64,000 nt of DNA from Clostridium lacusfryxellense (lineage in GTDB: Bacteria; Bacillota; Clostridia; Clostridiales; Clostridiaceae), in contig NZ_JAHLEB010000001.1 of the NCBI RefSeq assembly GCF_018861735.1, positions 1 through 64,000 on the forward strand, written 5' to 3'. Positions 1-8,296 of this stretch are shown piece by piece (position 1 is the stretch's first letter; each line of letters opens with the position of its first letter). Under the pieces are notes generated by a model. The model saw nothing but the letters and a program-made list of their open reading frames with translations. It was not told where the DNA came from and made no database searches. The translations under genes and the position numbers were made by a program.

Positions 1-119
1 TAATTAAAATTAATTTATGAGTTGCGAACATTAGTTAAGATATGAGTGATAAGATTCGTAGTTATTATTACTGATTTATTATCAATGCTTACAACTACAT
101 TATACGAGGGGGATGAACA

Positions 120-1187
120 ATGGCCAAATTTAAAAGTCTTAAAACTGTTTTTTTAGCATCAGCTATAACTATTGGTGTATCAACATTAACATCTCAAAAT
201 GTAATTGCAGCAACACCAACTATTCAAACATATACTGTGAAAAGTGGGGATTGCTTATCTTTAATAGCGAAAAATTGCGGAATATCATTAAATGATTTAA
301 GGAAAGCTAACAACAAATGGAATGACTCTGTTTTTCCTGGACAAGTGCTCAAAGTTTCAGGACAAGCTAGTTCTACAGTGCAACAACCGGCGCAATTGCC
401 TAGCAATGCAGCAAAAACATATACTGTTAAGAGTGGAGATTGTTTATCTTCGATAGCGAAACAGTGTGGAATATCATTAAATAATTTAAGAAAAGTTAAT
501 GATAAGTGGAATGATTCCATTTATCCAGGACAAGTTTTGCAACTATCAGCAGCAAATAATTCCACACCCCAACCAACTGTACAGCCAGTGACGCAATTGC
601 CTACTAATTCAGTAAAAACATATATTGTTAAGAGTGGAGATTGTTTGTCTTCAATAGCAAAACAGTGTGGAATATCATTAAATGATTTAAGAAAAGCTAA
701 TAACAAATGGAATGATTCTATCTCTCCAGGACAAGTTCTTAATTTAACTGGAACAATTACGTCTACACCGGTGCAAACTACTCCAGTGCAAGCAAATTCT
801 GGGTCGATAAAATATACAGAAAGCGATTTAAACTTATTATCAAGATTAATAAGCGCTGAAGCACGAGGAGAATCTTACAATGGTCAGGTTGCTGTAGGGG
901 CAGTAGTTGTGAATAGGGTCAAGAGCAGTTATTTTCCAAATTCAATTAGTGCGGTTATAAATCAACAAACAAATGGTAATTATCAATTTAGTGTAGTAAA
1001 AAATGGAAGTATTAATAATCCTGCACATGCAACTTCCTTAAAAGCTGCAGTTGCTGCACTTAGCGGAAGTGATCCAACAAATAACGCATTGTTTTTTTAT
1101 GATGGTGTAGTTCCAAAAGCGTTGACTTCACCACAACCAGTTTCCGTAGTAATAGGAAATCTAACATTTGTATACTTAATAAAATAA
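120..1187 (+). CDS. Secreted triple-LysM SleB-like cell wall hydrolase
   Basis: The 355-residue protein starts with a signal peptide (about 1-30), followed by three LysM peptidoglycan-binding repeats (about 37-80, 100-143, 167-210) joined by Pro/Thr/Gln linkers, and a SleB/hydrolase_2 domain (about 231-355) with the SAEARGES motif whose Glu247 is the likely catalytic acid. SleB proteins are lytic enzymes that cut spore cortex or vegetative peptidoglycan. Each LysM copy has two cysteines eight residues apart (45/53, 108/116, 175/183), which is unusual and could allow disulfides. The ATG is preceded by a GAGGGGGA ribosome binding site. A strong terminator follows, so the gene is probably monocistronic. 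A paralogous catalytic domain occurs at 50721-51854. Family assignment is firm; the physiological stage (germination or growth) is not shown by the sequence. Confidence 0.9.
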   Translation: MAKFKSLKTVFLASAITIGVSTLTSQNVIAATPTIQTYTVKSGDCLSLIAKNCGISLNDLRKANNKWNDSVFPGQVLKVSGQASSTVQQPAQLPSNAAKTYTVKSGDCLSSIAKQCGISLNNLRKVNDKWNDSIYPGQVLQLSAANNSTPQPTVQPVTQLPTNSVKTYIVKSGDCLSSIAKQCGISLNDLRKANNKWNDSISPGQVLNLTGTITSTPVQTTPVQANSGSIKYTESDLNLLSRLISAEARGESYNGQVAVGAVVVNRVKSSYFPNSISAVINQQTNGNYQFSVVKNGSINNPAHATSLKAAVAALSGSDPTNNALFFYDGVVPKALTSPQPVSVVIGNLTFVYLIK

Positions 1188-1270
1188 TGTATACATATAT
1201 TTTAAGATGAATTAGTTTTAAGGAATATGTTAAATAAATGCATAATACTGCAGTACATAATAATCCATTT

Positions 1271-1303
1271 GCGCCTGTGAAAAAATACAGGCGCTTTATT
1301 TTG
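1271..1303 (+). terminator. Intrinsic terminator after the LysM hydrolase
   Basis: A perfect 8-bp stem (1271-1278 with 1287-1294) with an A-rich loop is followed by TTTATTTTG. Confidence 0.85.
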
Positions 1304-1412
1304 TTAAATGATTATGTTGAAATCCCTTTAACTATATTTTAAAAGAAAATGGGTAAACTATATAAAGTGGTGAGTACATACAGTGTAATTTATAATTGAA
1401 GGGAGAATTATT

Positions 1413-1625
1413 ATGAATAAAAAATCAAAAAAACAATCATTGTTTGATGGAGGTTCAACCAGCAATAATGGCGGTGTAAATAGTAGTTTCACTGGTGCAA
1501 CTTTGATGACTGAAGAAAAATTTGGTAATGAAATTAATGATACCCATCTTTTTAATAGTGTTTCAGGTTCTGATATGTCTAATGAACAAGGCAAAGTTGT
1601 TATTAAAAATAAAGGTGAAAAATAA
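1413..1625 (+). CDS. Small hydrophilic Gly/Ser/Asn-rich protein, unknown function
   Basis: This 70-residue protein is not recognised. It begins with a basic segment (MNKKSKKQ), then a Gly/Asn/Ser-rich stretch (about 12-30), and ends in an acidic to basic tail. It has no signal peptide, membrane segment or cysteine. A good GAAGGGAG ribosome binding site sits 7-8 bases before the ATG, and a clean terminator follows at 1685, so I take it as real rather than the antisense frame. It sits behind a SleB-like hydrolase gene, as does the other small Gly-rich gene at 52057; whether this matters is unknown. Confidence 0.65.
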   Translation: MNKKSKKQSLFDGGSTSNNGGVNSSFTGATLMTEEKFGNEINDTHLFNSVSGSDMSNEQGKVVIKNKGEK

Positions 1626-1684
1626 AACTTACGCTAGAGTTAGATGTACTTAGGATGTAGAAAAGGTAAAAATACAATATTTTT

Positions 1685-1718
1685 GAGTGCAAAATCACAT
1701 CGATTTTGCACTCTTTCT
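1685..1718 (+). terminator. Intrinsic terminator after the 70-aa gene
   Basis: A perfect 12-bp stem (1685-1696 with 1702-1713) is followed by TTTCTTG. A second, smaller perfect palindrome (1734-1754, 9-bp arms) lies just downstream and could be a second hairpin or an operator. Confidence 0.8.
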
Positions 1719-1866
1719 TGTTGGAAAAATAATCGAACTATAATTTATAGTTCGACTATTTTAATGATCCTGCTAAGACTTAAATTTACATAAACGTTAT
1801 ATGAATTAGACATTAATGTTATAATTATAAATATTAATGTTAATGTTGGTATAGGAGGGTGTAAGC

Positions 1867-2634
1867 ATGAAAAAATTGGATTGGCGTTTAAAGTTTTCGG
1901 TATTATTAATAATTTTATCAGTAGGATTATATTCTTTTCACTATTATATTTTTAGGGATGCACATCATATATTTATTTATTTATTAGGTGAATTAGCGTT
2001 TTTACCTATTGAGGTTTTATTGGGATCCTTAATTATTGATGGGGTTATTAAAAAAAGAGAGACGGAAACTTTAGTAGAAAAACTAAATTTAATAATAGGT
2101 GTGTTTTTTAATGAAGTAGGAACTAATACATTAAAATATTTTACATCAATTGACTCAAATGTTAATGAAATTGCCAATTTTCTTATAGTTCAGCCAAGTT
2201 GGGAAGATAGAGATTTTAAAAAAGCATTAGAAAAATGTAAAAACTATGACTATAAAATTGAATTAAACAAAGTTGACTTAAACAAAATGAATGAATTTCT
2301 CCTAAATAAAAGGGAGTTTTTATTGAGATTATTAGAAAATCCAAATTTATTGGAACATGAAACTTTTACACATTTGTTAACTGCTGTTTTTCATTTACAG
2401 GATGAGTTGTCTTCAAGAAATTTATTAGAGCTGCATGATGATGAAAAAAAACATTTAGAAAATGATATGAAACGTGTCTATCAAGCAAGCACAAGTCAAT
2501 GGGTTTTGTATATTAAGCATTTGAAAAATACATTTCCATACCTTTTCGTTACAGCACTTACAAATAACCCATTTGATAACATATCAAAGCACACTTATTT
2601 ATACGTAAAGGGTCAGCCAACATCGTCCAAATAA
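1867..2634 (+). CDS. Two-TM membrane-anchored protein, unknown function
   Basis: The 255-residue protein has two predicted membrane segments near the N-terminus (about 10-28 and 36-58) and a long, charged, mostly helical cytoplasmic part with a Leu/Glu/Lys-rich composition. The GDGVIKKRETETLVEKL-type stretch directly after the second segment suggests a cytosolic helix leaving the membrane. I do not recognise a catalytic motif. The ATG follows AGGAGGG by seven bases. The gene stands alone, with terminators on both sides. It resembles unnamed conserved clostridial membrane proteins in layout only. Confidence 0.75.
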   Translation: MKKLDWRLKFSVLLIILSVGLYSFHYYIFRDAHHIFIYLLGELAFLPIEVLLGSLIIDGVIKKRETETLVEKLNLIIGVFFNEVGTNTLKYFTSIDSNVNEIANFLIVQPSWEDRDFKKALEKCKNYDYKIELNKVDLNKMNEFLLNKREFLLRLLENPNLLEHETFTHLLTAVFHLQDELSSRNLLELHDDEKKHLENDMKRVYQASTSQWVLYIKHLKNTFPYLFVTALTNNPFDNISKHTYLYVKGQPTSSK

Positions 2635-2636
2635 AA

Positions 2637-2670
2637 TAAGGTACTACTGACCAAGTAGTACCTTATATAA
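2637..2670. terminator. Bidirectional hairpin terminator
   Basis: A perfect 12-bp stem (2637-2648 with 2654-2665) with a 5-nt loop lies between the membrane protein gene and the convergent pseudogene remnant. Confidence 0.8.
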
Positions 2671-2686
2671 ACACTATATTTTTAAA

Positions 2687-2939
2687 TTATATAGTTTGAA
2701 TAATTAACTCTTCTAAATCTAATCTCGGTCTTTGTGAGGCAATCTGATCGGGATAGCCTATTGGTAATAATGCTACCACATCATATCTTTCATCAAGTTT
2801 AAGAACTTCCTTTTTTACTATTAAACATCATAATCCAACAACTTCCAAGACCCAAGTCTACTGCTCTTAAAGCTATATGCTCAAGTGCTATTGCTGCATT
2901 TAAATTTAAGTATGATTTTAGGCTTTCCTCATCCATTTC
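2687..2939 (-). pseudogene. Nitroreductase-family C-terminal remnant, frameshifted
   Basis: Read on the minus strand, this piece encodes the C-terminal half of a nitroreductase-family flavoprotein: an ALEHIALRAVDLGLGSCWI segment (the conserved part around the FMN site), then a frameshift near 2815-2820, after which the end of the family continues in another frame with VVALLPIGYP and RPR, stopping at 2687. The N-terminal half is absent. It is joined in frame at about 2939/2940 to a piece of an alcohol dehydrogenase. No start or ribosome binding site belongs to it, so it is almost certainly non-functional. Confidence 0.75.
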
Positions 2940-3347
2940 CGTTAAAATCGCAAGACCAACTCCATGAGTAATATCATAAAATGCACTTAACTCATGTTCC
3001 ATTGCACGAACGCTCCACTCCGTTTCTTTTCCATAACTTAAAAGACCATTTATAGCAAGACTTGAAGTCCACATTAAATTTGATCTTGCTTCATAATTAG
3101 TAGGGTCATCCATAGCTTTTTCACCATAATTTATACAAGTTTTAAGAAGGGCTTCTGCCATTCTATTTTGCATATATGCTTCATTAGTGTTACTGAAATA
3201 TACTTCGAAAATATGACTCATTATATCTGCAGTACCTGCTGCTGTTTGGTTTTTAGGTACTGAGAATGTATTAGTAGGATCTAGTATTGAAAATTTAGGT
3301 GCCATACCTGGATTAAATGCGGGTAATTTCTCACTTGTAGAACTGTT
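2940..3347 (-). pseudogene. Iron-containing alcohol dehydrogenase internal fragment
   Basis: This open stretch encodes the middle of an NADH-dependent butanol dehydrogenase-like Fe-ADH (family length about 390 residues). Recognisable parts are KLPAFNPGMAPKFSILDP, the metal-binding TADIMSHIFE (Asp and His ligands), and MEHELSAFYDITHGVG with a further ligand His. The NAD-binding N-terminal third and the C-terminal helices are missing. An in-frame stop lies upstream at 3348-3350, no ribosome binding site precedes the internal ATG at 3305, and the frame runs straight into nitroreductase sequence. The simplest history is a deletion joining two neighbouring genes. Confidence 0.8.
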
Positions 3348-3351
3348 TTAA

Positions 3352-4113
3352 CTATTTATCAAATAAATATGAATTTATTACCGCTAAATACTCCCGAGCA
3401 AAGCAAGTGGGTACTAACATTGGATGAAGTGGAGCAGGGTAACCATATGCTTTTAATCCCTGCCTTTGGGCTAAGAATTTAGACCTTAATACATGGAAAT
3501 TATTTGTTACAATGGTTACTTCTATATTTTCTTTTTTATCTACCTTTCTCAAGATTTCAGCAGTAAATTTCATATTTTCAAAAGTATTTACTGACTTTTC
3601 TTCCTTTATTATCTGATCTTTTGCTACTCCGTGTTTTATTAAAAATCTTTTCATAGCCTCTGCCTCAGTAATGCTTTCGCCAAAGCCACGTCCACCTGAA
3701 ACCACTATTTTTACAGTGGGGTTTATTTCAATATATTCTAGGCTAGCATACAGCCTTTGAAAAAGTGCAATTGAAGGAACTTCGCCTCTAAGACCTGCTC
3801 CTAATATTATTAAATAATCACTTTTTTGTTTGTTTTTTATTATAGCTGATTGAATAATTAAACTTTCTATAATTACAACAGAAACGAGTACTATTGAAAA
3901 ACATAATTTTATTACTGTTTTAATCTTGCCGGGTCTTATTAATATATAATCTTTTTTGTTTTTTCTTTGATATAAACCTAGTGTTATTAATAATAATCCC
4001 AGAGCTAGATAAAACTCTGCAAAAGTTATAATTCCTCCAAATATTATAGTTCCTATGAAATATAGTTCACATAATATACCGAAAAATAAGTATATCGTCC
4101 CTTTAGTTTTCAA
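3352..4113 (-). CDS. YdcF/SanA-like DUF218 membrane protein
   Basis: The 253-residue protein has three N-terminal membrane segments (about 5-27, 30-47, 66-86) and a DUF218 domain (about 98-245) with the family signatures LIILGAG (start of the Rossmann-like fold), VVSGGRG, ITEAEAM and VTNNFHVLRS. DUF218 proteins (YdcF, SanA, ElyC) are linked to envelope integrity and lipid-carrier metabolism in other bacteria; the reaction is not established. The ATG has a good AAAGGGGG site upstream on the minus strand. The gene is divergent from the tocopherol-cyclase-like gene at 4284, and its stop lies 5 bp from the alcohol dehydrogenase relic. Confidence 0.85.
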   Translation of the reverse strand: MKTKGTIYLFFGILCELYFIGTIIFGGIITFAEFYLALGLLLITLGLYQRKNKKDYILIRPGKIKTVIKLCFSIVLVSVVIIESLIIQSAIIKNKQKSDYLIILGAGLRGEVPSIALFQRLYASLEYIEINPTVKIVVSGGRGFGESITEAEAMKRFLIKHGVAKDQIIKEEKSVNTFENMKFTAEILRKVDKKENIEVTIVTNNFHVLRSKFLAQRQGLKAYGYPAPLHPMLVPTCFAREYLAVINSYLFDK

Positions 4114-4283
4114 TATTTATTACCCCCTTTAAAATCTTAATAAAATTCCAATAAATGAAATATTATCCAAATACTTACCACTAGTATAACATTATTTGCT
4201 TATCAATTAGAACTCAATTGGTGTAGTATATAAGATATATATCAATTGATTTTAGTAAATATGAAGGCTGGGAGGAGTTAAAT

Positions 4284-5423
4284 TTGAATAAGAGTGATTT
4301 AAAACGAAATTTATTTATGCTTAATGGATCATTATCTGAAAAAGGTTATGATTGGTGGTGGCACAATTTTACAGGTTATAATCATGAAACTGGAGAAGCA
4401 AAGACTTTTTTTATTGAATACTTTGTATGCAACCCCGCTTTGGGCGGAAATAAGGCTATTTTAGGACAACTTTCAGAAAATCAAGCTAAACATATTAAGC
4501 CATCATATGCACTAGTTAAAGTAGGAGCGTGGGGAAAAAATGCTAAGCAGATTCACAATTTTTATCCAATCTCGGAGTTTTCTTGTACTAATAACGTTTT
4601 GAATGTAAAAATGGGAGAAAACACATTGAGTGAAACACATATGAAAGGAAAATGTATTATTACATCTAAAGAAGTATTAGATCATCCAGAATATATGTGT
4701 GATGCTGGAGTAATGAGTTGGGACATTAATATCAATAAAAAAATTGCTTATAATGTTGGATATGGAGCTTGCGCGCCTTTACGGAAAATGAATGCTTTTG
4801 AAATGTTTTGGCATGCAGAGGGTATCAAAACAGAATATGATGGAGTGGTTATTTTAGATGGAGTGAAATATGATATTATCTCTCGAAAATCTTACGGGTA
4901 TGCAGACAAAAACTGGGGCAGTGATTTTACTTCGCCATGGTTGTGGATTAGTAGTTGCAATATGAAAAGTTTAGTTACCGGAAAAGTCCTAAATAATTCT
5001 GCGGTTGAAGCTGGAGGGGGTAGACCTAAAGTGTTAGGTTTAGAGCTAGATAGAAAGGTTTTGATGGGAATGTATTATGAAGGCAAAATGTATGAATACA
5101 ATTTTTCAAAGTTTTGGACAAACTCGAAAGTGAAGTTTGAATTTAGTGAGGGTGAAGAGATAAACAGTTGGAAAGTGAATGCAAGTAACAAAGATTCAGT
5201 TATAGATCTCAGACTTTCGTGTCCTAAAGATGAAATGTTATTAATAAACTATGAATCACCAAACGGTCAAAAACTACACAATAGGTTATGGAATGGAGGT
5301 ACTGGTTATGGAGAAATTGAGCTATATCAAAAGGAAGGTCAGAAAGTGATTCTAATTGACCGCATAGAAATTAAGAATGTTGGGTGTGAGTATGGAGAGT
5401 ATTCTATTATAAATGAAGAATAA
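4284..5423 (+). CDS. Tocopherol cyclase-like (lipocalin-type) protein
   Basis: The 379-residue protein resembles the tocopherol cyclase-like/AttH-type lipocalin family: a WWWHNF and TFFIEYF opening, an EMFWHAEG segment, and the characteristic YGYADKNWGSDFTSPWLWISS-like core near residues 204-224 (given here as positions 4893-4955). Plant and cyanobacterial members close the chromanol ring of tocopherol; an anaerobe would not be expected to make tocopherol, so the substrate is probably another prenylated or lipid compound. No signal peptide is present. The start is a TTG at 4284 behind GGAGGAG. Family assignment is moderately sure, function unknown. Confidence 0.7.
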   Translation: MNKSDLKRNLFMLNGSLSEKGYDWWWHNFTGYNHETGEAKTFFIEYFVCNPALGGNKAILGQLSENQAKHIKPSYALVKVGAWGKNAKQIHNFYPISEFSCTNNVLNVKMGENTLSETHMKGKCIITSKEVLDHPEYMCDAGVMSWDININKKIAYNVGYGACAPLRKMNAFEMFWHAEGIKTEYDGVVILDGVKYDIISRKSYGYADKNWGSDFTSPWLWISSCNMKSLVTGKVLNNSAVEAGGGRPKVLGLELDRKVLMGMYYEGKMYEYNFSKFWTNSKVKFEFSEGEEINSWKVNASNKDSVIDLRLSCPKDEMLLINYESPNGQKLHNRLWNGGTGYGEIELYQKEGQKVILIDRIEIKNVGCEYGEYSIINEE

Positions 5424-5537
5424 TAGAAATTATAAGAAAATGAGTTTAGATAATCTGCCTGTTATTAAGTATATTGGTAATTAACCGATAATATAATAAG
5501 ATAAATTAATAACAAGAAGGAGGAAGCATTCACATAT

Positions 5538-6227
5538 ATGAATATTATTGGAATTAAAGGGAGCGCAACTTCAAGTTATACAGTTACAAATGATCTACAA
5601 AAAACAGATAGTAAAATTAATGAGAATAGCAAAACTTCAAAAGAACAAGCTGTAACACAAGTTTTAGGAACTGATACATTTGTTAAATCTACAGAAAACG
5701 ATGTGGAAGATACAACGTATAAACTCGTGAAAAAGAAGCTTTCTACAGAAGAAATTAAAGAGATAAAAGTAGAACAAGAAAATGTGAAAATAGAATTTAT
5801 AAAAAAGTTTATAGCTGATACAATAAATAATCAGAATAAGTTATTAGGCAAATCAACTGAAAATGGGATTAGTGAAATGCCAAAAGAAACTACGGATTTA
5901 CTCACTAAAATATTTGGATCTGTAGAAAATGCATACCCACAAATGGCAACAACTTCTGAGGGCGCAAAAGAGGCAATAGAAGAAGGCGGCGCATACTCTG
6001 TTACCGGGGTAGCGGATCGTATTATGACTATGGCAATGTCAATAGCAGGAGATGATCCTGCCAAAATACAACAAATGAGAGATGCAGTAGAAAAAGGATT
6101 TTCAGAGGCTGGATTAGATTTTAATAAGGCGACAAATAGTGACTTACCACAGATTTGTAAAGATACTTGCAGCGAGGTAATGAGTAGATTTGATAAGTTG
6201 CTGAATAAAACAAGTACTACTAATTAA
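5538..6227 (+). CDS. DUF5610-like cytoplasmic protein
   Basis: The 229-residue soluble protein has a low-complexity Ser/Thr/Lys N-terminal part (1-60), a Lys/Glu-rich helical segment (about 65-105), and a C-terminal conserved region (about 145-225) with YSVTGVADRIMTMAMSIAGDD and a following KIQQMRDAVEKGFSEAG helix. That pattern (ADRI...A.S.AGDDP..I..MRDAVEKGF..A) matches what I know of DUF5610 proteins, whose role is unknown. A GGAGGA site lies 12 bases before the ATG. A strong terminator follows, so it is likely monocistronic. Confidence 0.65.
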   Translation: MNIIGIKGSATSSYTVTNDLQKTDSKINENSKTSKEQAVTQVLGTDTFVKSTENDVEDTTYKLVKKKLSTEEIKEIKVEQENVKIEFIKKFIADTINNQNKLLGKSTENGISEMPKETTDLLTKIFGSVENAYPQMATTSEGAKEAIEEGGAYSVTGVADRIMTMAMSIAGDDPAKIQQMRDAVEKGFSEAGLDFNKATNSDLPQICKDTCSEVMSRFDKLLNKTSTTN

Positions 6228-6268
6228 TTATTTAGTTGATGGAAATAAAAAAAGTATATTTATAAAAA

Positions 6269-6300
6269 TGCCTCAAAATAATTTTGAGGCAATTTTATTT
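6269..6300 (+). terminator. Intrinsic terminator after the DUF5610-like gene
   Basis: A perfect 10-bp stem (6269-6278 with 6282-6291) is followed by ATTTTATTTT. Confidence 0.85.
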
Positions 6301-6341
6301 TAGAATAAGTCAAAATCTATTAATTTGGATAGTCGAAGTAT

Positions 6342-7064
6342 TTAATTATTCATTAACTCATGCAGAATATCAGGATAATTAGTGATAATACCATCAACCT
6401 TCATATCTAAGAAAAATTTCATCTGCTTTTCATCATTTACGGTGAATACATTTATCTTAACCCTGTGCTTTTGGGACCTTTTTATTACTTCTTCATTTAG
6501 TGCATTGAAATGTGGGTGAATAGCATTAGCCCCTAAAGTTTTCGCATAATTATATGGCTTATAAAGCCCCTCCATATATAATACTCCGGTACTAATTTCC
6601 TTAGATATTTTATGACACTTAGCCATGGAGTAATGATTAAAACCTGAAAATATAACTTTGCATTCCATCCTATGTTTATGAATTAAATCAATAAGTTTTT
6701 GTTCAATGCCTTCATACATAACTATTCCATTTTTAAGTTCAAAGTTAATAATAATATTTTTATCCTTAGTTAATAAGAGTAACTCCTCAACAGTGGGAAT
6801 TTTAAGTCCTGTAAATTCTTTGCCTTTCCAGCATCCGGCATCTAATTTATTTAGTTCATTATAAGGATAATCCTTCACAAATCCTTTTCCATTTGTTGTC
6901 CTATCTACTAATTCATCGTGAATAAGTACTAATACACCATCCTTTGTTAACTGTACATCTGTTTCTATACCGGTGCATCCCATTTCTATTGCTTTTTCAA
7001 ATGAAAGCATTGTGTTTTCTGGATAATATGCACTAGCACCTCTGTGAGCATAATTTATTGTCAT
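6342..7064 (-). CDS. Glycerophosphodiester phosphodiesterase (GDPD family)
   Basis: The 240-residue enzyme hydrolyses glycerophosphodiesters to glycerol-3-phosphate and an alcohol. All expected motifs are present: AHRGAS (His7, Arg8), PENT, GIETDVQ (Glu34, Asp36 metal ligands), LIHD (His49), FELK, and a C-terminal VDGIITNYPD. There is no signal peptide, so it is cytoplasmic, like UgpQ. It follows the methyltransferase gene by 13 bases and has its own GGGGGAT site, suggesting co-transcription, although no functional tie between the two is obvious. Confidence 0.92.
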   Translation of the reverse strand: MTINYAHRGASAYYPENTMLSFEKAIEMGCTGIETDVQLTKDGVLVLIHDELVDRTTNGKGFVKDYPYNELNKLDAGCWKGKEFTGLKIPTVEELLLLTKDKNIIINFELKNGIVMYEGIEQKLIDLIHKHRMECKVIFSGFNHYSMAKCHKISKEISTGVLYMEGLYKPYNYAKTLGANAIHPHFNALNEEVIKRSQKHRVKINVFTVNDEKQMKFFLDMKVDGIITNYPDILHELMNN

Positions 7065-7077
7065 AATATTATCCCCC

Positions 7078-7998
7078 TTAAATTTTATTTAACTCTTTGG
7101 TAAGTTTAAATATACTGACAGCACAAGCTTTCTCTGATATGTCACAAAAGATACCTTTTCTGTTTAATCTTAAGGTCTCGAGTGAAGTGGTACCACCACC
7201 CAAGAAAAAATCTCCCACTGTGTCACCCTCATTACTACTTACTTGTATTATTCTTTTTAAAACAGCGTTTGGTTTTGGTGTGTCATAGCTTTGAGCTGTG
7301 TCAACTCTACTATATGTGTCCAGCATTTCTGCAGCATTCCACAGGTTACCAACAGGAATGTTAAACGTCTTTCTATAAGGCAAATCATTTATAAGAACAA
7401 GTTCTTTACTAGATCCCAGTTCAACAAGTTTAGACTTAGGAACTAACCAATGTTTATCATGTAACCTTGGATTAAAATTAAAATCATCACATTTAAATTC
7501 AAAATTTCTACCATCTAAAATACCATTTTCAAATAATGGAACTATTCTAAGTTTATCTCCTTTAATCTCGTTAAAAGTAAAGTTATACTGGTCTTTAGTG
7601 TAATACAAAATTACATCCATTTGGCTATCATAGTTTTCAACAAAATCCCTAGTTCCAGAGTGTTGACGGTATATTCTATTTCTAAAATGCTTAAAACCAA
7701 AAATTTCATCCAATAATACTCTTATATATGAATCAATTCGCCAATTACAGTGAATATATATTGAACCAGTTTCTGATAAAACTCTGTGCATTTCTTTTAG
7801 TCTTGGTCTGTACCAAGAAACGGCTTCTTCTGGTGAACCTAAGTTATCTTTATAATCATCGAATGTTTTACCAGAATTGTATAATATATCACAATATATT
7901 AAGTTTACACTATTAGACTCTAGACCGCTTAAGACTTCTATGTTGTCACCTTTATATATTTGTATATGATACTTATCAAATTTCAATTCTATTGCCAT
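7078..7998 (-). CDS. Orphan beta-class DNA methyltransferase
   Basis: The 306-residue protein has the architecture of amino-methyltransferases (N6-adenine or N4-cytosine) in beta order. The catalytic motif IV lies at residues 37-40 but reads Asp-Ile-Leu-Tyr rather than DPPY; the framing context LIYCDILYNSGKTF is otherwise typical. The MHRVLSETGSIYIH segment follows. The AdoMet-binding motif near the C-terminus reads VGDFFLGGGTTSLE, equivalent to DxFxGxGTT. No restriction endonuclease or specificity subunit is nearby. The start has a good GAGGGGG site. The Pro-Pro loss may be a lineage variant of a functional enzyme or a sign of decay; the target sequence cannot be told. Confidence 0.8.
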   Translation of the reverse strand: MAIELKFDKYHIQIYKGDNIEVLSGLESNSVNLIYCDILYNSGKTFDDYKDNLGSPEEAVSWYRPRLKEMHRVLSETGSIYIHCNWRIDSYIRVLLDEIFGFKHFRNRIYRQHSGTRDFVENYDSQMDVILYYTKDQYNFTFNEIKGDKLRIVPLFENGILDGRNFEFKCDDFNFNPRLHDKHWLVPKSKLVELGSSKELVLINDLPYRKTFNIPVGNLWNAAEMLDTYSRVDTAQSYDTPKPNAVLKRIIQVSSNEGDTVGDFFLGGGTTSLETLRLNRKGIFCDISEKACAVSIFKLTKELNKI

Positions 7999-8116
7999 AT
8001 CTGTGTATCCCCCTCAAAACTAATATAGATATATGATTTTATACTTATTCCTTAATAATACCAATTATATCATTATATTTACATTTTAAGTCTATCTATT
8101 GAGTTTATCTTACATA

Positions 8117-8218
8117 TAAAAAAAGAGCCGATTAGAATACATCAGCTCTTTTAGGAAGTTATATTAAATTTATATTAATTAAAGGGGGCTCTAATTAAAA
8201 AAATCAATTGCTTTCTAT
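8117..8218 (-). ncRNA. Candidate small RNA, copy A (C-rich loop, own terminator)
   Basis: On the minus strand, a -10-like TATTAT (8225-8230) is followed by about 100 nt without a reading frame. It contains an AU stem closing a GAGCCCCCUU loop (8177-8200) and a 3' hairpin (stem arms 8121-8132 and 8141-8152) followed by seven Us. The unit is repeated in diverged form at 8731-8829. The exposed C5 run could pair with the G-rich Shine-Dalgarno sequences used in this genome. Alternative: it is a 5' leader with attenuator for the methyltransferase gene at 7998. Inference from sequence only. Confidence 0.5.
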
Positions 8219-8241
8219 ATACTTATAATAACAATTCACTG

Positions 8242-8257
8242 TGTCATTATGGTGACA
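8242..8257. promoter_or_regulatory. Palindromic operator-like site TGTCA-N6-TGACA (copy A)
   Basis: A perfect 5-bp inverted repeat with a 6-bp spacer lies about 24-39 bases upstream of the predicted small-RNA start, where a -35 box would be. The same site in copy B (8853-8868) is TGTCA-N6-TGACG. A dimeric regulator is a plausible ligand; which one is unknown. Confidence 0.45.
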
Positions 8258-8296
8258 AAATTAAGAATTAATTGTAAAGAATATGAGATACATAAT

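Larger units (their letters stand above)
8117..8286 (-). repeat. Non-coding repeat unit, copy A
   Basis: This unit aligns over about 170 bp with 8731-8896. Conserved blocks are the 3' hairpin, TATTAAATTTATATT, TTAATTAAAGGGGG, CTCTAATTAAAAA, the GTGTCATTA...GTGAC palindrome and AAGAATTAATTGTAAA. The two copies flank the VOC gene. Confidence 0.85.

Noticed and set aside
224-706. Antisense reading frames of 98 and 61 residues opposite the LysM repeats
   Set aside because: They exist only because the LysM repeats lack antisense stops; no ribosome binding site, and the sense gene is clear.
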